A stretch of 22,620 nt of DNA from Frankiales bacterium (lineage in GTDB: Bacteria; Actinomycetota; Actinomycetes; JAFAQI01), in the NCBI GenBank assembly GCA_019246495.1, contig JAFAQI010000521.1, forward strand, positions 1 to 22,620, written 5' to 3'. The translations under genes and the position numbers were made by a program. Position 1 is the stretch's first letter; the number at the start of each line of letters is the position of its first letter. The notes below the pieces were generated by a model. It did no database searches and was not told where the DNA came from. It worked only from the letters and a program-made list of their open reading frames with translations. Of the stretch, positions 21,439-22,620 are shown piece by piece.

Positions 21439-21993
21439 ATGCGCCGTTCGTTCATGACCATTGCTGCTGTGTTGACCAGCGTCTTGACGCTCTCAGCGTC
21501 AGCGCATGCCGCACCAGCCGGATACGGCGACAAGCCGCCGGTGGTCGGGAAGTGGAAGCTGATCGGCTACGGGGGTGGCGGTCCCAGTTTCGTCAAAGGT
21601 GGATTCACCGTCACCGCGCATCACAAGGCCGTGCGGGCGTTTGTGGCGACGCCGACCTCCGACGCCGCCGAACAATGCGGTGGGCAGACACCGGTGTCGC
21701 TGGCCGGCAAGCAGAAGATCCGCCACTTCCACGGCATCAACCTCCACGGCAATCACTACAGCGTGTGGACCGTGGGCAAGGAGGACCCCAAGGTTCCCGG
21801 GCAGGTCCAGCCGATCAAGGTGCCGCTCAAGCGAGCGGGTCAATCGCTGACCGGCAGGATGATGCTCACCTTCCATAACCCGCGCGGTGGTCGACCGCAC
21901 AACTACGGGCCGCCCAAGTCCGAGGGCTCGCTGAGCTACAAGCTGCCCGGACAGCCGCGCTGCGCTCTGTCGTTCCTCTTCAAGAAGACGTGA
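21439..21993 (+). CDS. Secreted hypothetical protein
   Basis: A 184-residue protein with a clear signal peptide (MRRSFMTIAAVLTSVLTLSASAHA, cleavage after AHA). The mature part is basic, rich in Gly, His and Lys, and has two cysteines (EQCGGQTP and QPRCALSF) that could form one disulfide. Stretches such as GKWKLIGYGGGGPSFVKGGFTV and SFLFKKT suggest a small all-beta fold, but no family is recognised. A G-run (GGGGGGG) five bases before the ATG acts as ribosome binding site. The last four codons and the stop are duplicated just downstream. It is divergent from the calcium-loop secreted protein, with a 149-bp shared control region. Confidence 0.72.
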   Translation: MRRSFMTIAAVLTSVLTLSASAHAAPAGYGDKPPVVGKWKLIGYGGGGPSFVKGGFTVTAHHKAVRAFVATPTSDAAEQCGGQTPVSLAGKQKIRHFHGINLHGNHYSVWTVGKEDPKVPGQVQPIKVPLKRAGQSLTGRMMLTFHNPRGGRPHNYGPPKSEGSLSYKLPGQPRCALSFLFKKT

Positions 21994-22022
21994 CCCCGGC
22001 TTCAAGAAGACGTGACCCCGGC
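21979..22022 (+). repeat. Perfect 22-bp tandem duplication over a stop codon
   Basis: Bases 21979-22000 are repeated exactly at 22001-22022. The unit contains the last codons and the TGA stop (21991-21993) of the secreted hypothetical protein and ends in GACCCCGGC. It begins in the coding sequence and ends 30 bp short of the tRNA-Lys gene. It looks like a recent slippage or duplication event. Confidence 0.9.
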
Positions 22023-22052
22023 GTCGATGCCGTCGGCCAGGTCAAGGCGGGG

Positions 22053-22125
22053 TGCGCCGCCAGGGACTCGAACCCCGAACCCGCTGGTTAAGAGCCAGCT
22101 GCTCTGCCAATTGAGCTAGCGGCGC
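22053..22125 (-). tRNA. tRNA-Lys(CUU)
   Basis: A 73-base cloverleaf on the minus strand. The acceptor stem is GCGCCGC/GCGGCGC, the D-arm is GCTC/GAGC around AATTGGCA, the anticodon stem is GCTGG/CCAGC with loop CTCTTAA (anticodon CUU, lysine), the variable loop is GGGTT, and the T-arm has TTCGAGT with a CGGGG/CCCTG stem (one G-U). The discriminator is A. The next bases are CCC, so CCA is not encoded and must be added. Confidence 0.97.
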
Positions 22126-22162
22126 GTGCGGGCCAGGCTAGCAAAGGTGCGAGGCTCACCCC

Positions 22163-22585
22163 GTGAGCCCGGACGAGACCGCGCAGCGCTGCGCCGACAC
22201 CATGTACGCCGCCGACCGCGCGAGCCAGGCGCTCGGCATCGCCACCAGCGACGTGACAGCGGGCCGGGCGACCGCGGCGATGACCGTGCGACCGGACATG
22301 GTCAATGGCCACGACATCTGTCACGGCGGCTATGTCTTCACCCTCGCCGACACCGCATTCGCCTTCGCTTGCAACACCTACGACGAGGTCACGGTCGCGG
22401 CCGGTGCTGACATCACGTTCCTCGAGCCGGTCCGAGCCGGCGACGAGCTCGTCGCCGAGGCGGTCGAGCGGGCCCGCCGCGGCCGGTCGGGGCTCTACGA
22501 CGTCACCGTCCGGACGGCCGGCGGTCGCGTCGTAGCGGAGTTTCGCGGGCGAAGCCGCAGCCTCGGCGAACCCCTGCTTCGATAA
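22163..22585 (+). CDS. paaI: PaaI-type hotdog acyl-CoA thioesterase
   Basis: A 140-residue hotdog-fold thioesterase that hydrolyses (hydroxy)phenylacetyl-CoA-type thioesters and clears dead-end CoA esters in phenylacetate catabolism. The active-site region NGHDICHGGYVFTLADTAFAFACN contains the HGG turn and the catalytic Asp63, and is nearly identical in pattern to E. coli PaaI. Length is normal. The start is GTG at 22163. No ribosome binding site precedes it, and GAGGCT six bases upstream could be a degenerate leaderless -10 box. No other paa gene is visible before the window ends 35 bp later, so the pathway role rests on family resemblance. Confidence 0.85.
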   Translation: MSPDETAQRCADTMYAADRASQALGIATSDVTAGRATAAMTVRPDMVNGHDICHGGYVFTLADTAFAFACNTYDEVTVAAGADITFLEPVRAGDELVAEAVERARRGRSGLYDVTVRTAGGRVVAEFRGRSRSLGEPLLR

Positions 22586-22620
22586 GTGCCGGTCTTGTTG
22601 AGTGCGACGTTTGACGCGTT

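Noticed and set aside
22021..22034. CGGCGTCGATGCCG-like palindrome before the tRNA
   Set aside because: Only four strong pairs with a wobble and a self-complementary centre; common by chance at this GC content.
22053..22084. 3' end of tRNA-Lys as an integration (att) site
   Set aside because: No second copy of the tRNA 3' end and no integrase gene were seen in the window.

Overview
The window is a high-GC, densely coded stretch of a chromosome, most likely from an actinomycete. The evidence is the gene set: a PucR-type FasR next to a fabD-fabH-acpP-fabF cluster as in Streptomyces, a short AccD6-like carboxyltransferase as in mycobacteria, and an InhA/Streptomyces-type FabI. GTG/TTG starts and leaderless promoters agree with this. 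Genus cannot be told. No CRISPR array, transposase, phage gene or rRNA was seen; there is one tRNA, and no gene-free stretch reaches 300 bases.

Layout, left to right. (a) 1-1400, minus: a VOC/glyoxalase protein followed by a DrrA-like ABC ATPase cut by the window edge. (b) 1571-4627, plus: a secreted alpha/beta hydrolase and a 14-TM MFS exporter. (c) 4631-6694, minus: a three-gene operon of a ribbon-helix-helix regulator, an ABC ATPase and an ABC-2 permease. Its promoter has -35 and -10 boxes 17 bp apart and a tandem 9-bp operator just downstream. (d) 6850-9653: a divergent cyclic-nucleotide-binding-domain protein, a small membrane protein, a membrane-anchored LuxR regulator and a solitary PIN-domain protein. 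(e) 9650-11738, minus: tetR, a 3Fe-4S-type ferredoxin and a cytochrome P450, coupled by overlapping codons behind a strong promoter that contains its own operator-like dyad. (f) 11781-19470, minus: the type II fatty acid synthase block in transcription order fasR, fabD, fabH, acpP, fabF, accD, fabG, fabI. It lacks only the dehydratase. (g) 19553-21993: two divergent secreted proteins of unknown role. (h) 22053-22585: tRNA-Lys(CUU) on minus and a PaaI-type thioesterase on plus.

How the genes work together. The fab block supplies malonyl transfer (FabD), priming (FabH), carrier (ACP), elongation (FabF), a carboxyltransferase (AccD), ketoreduction (FabG) and enoyl reduction (FabI). FasR, encoded just upstream, is the expected activator. 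A near-perfect 29-bp dyad lies at the end of fasR, about 77 bp upstream of fabD. The P450 and ferredoxin form an electron-transfer pair controlled by the TetR protein of the same transcript; their substrate is unknown. The RHH-ABC operon looks like a self-regulated exporter.

The most notable signals outside the genes are regulatory: repeated leaderless promoters with a -10 hexamer 6-7 nt before the start codon, and four operator-like dyads each next to a regulator gene. Start codons were revised where promoters, ribosome binding sites or stop-start overlaps decided them. All functional statements rest on reading the translated sequence by eye; no search was run.
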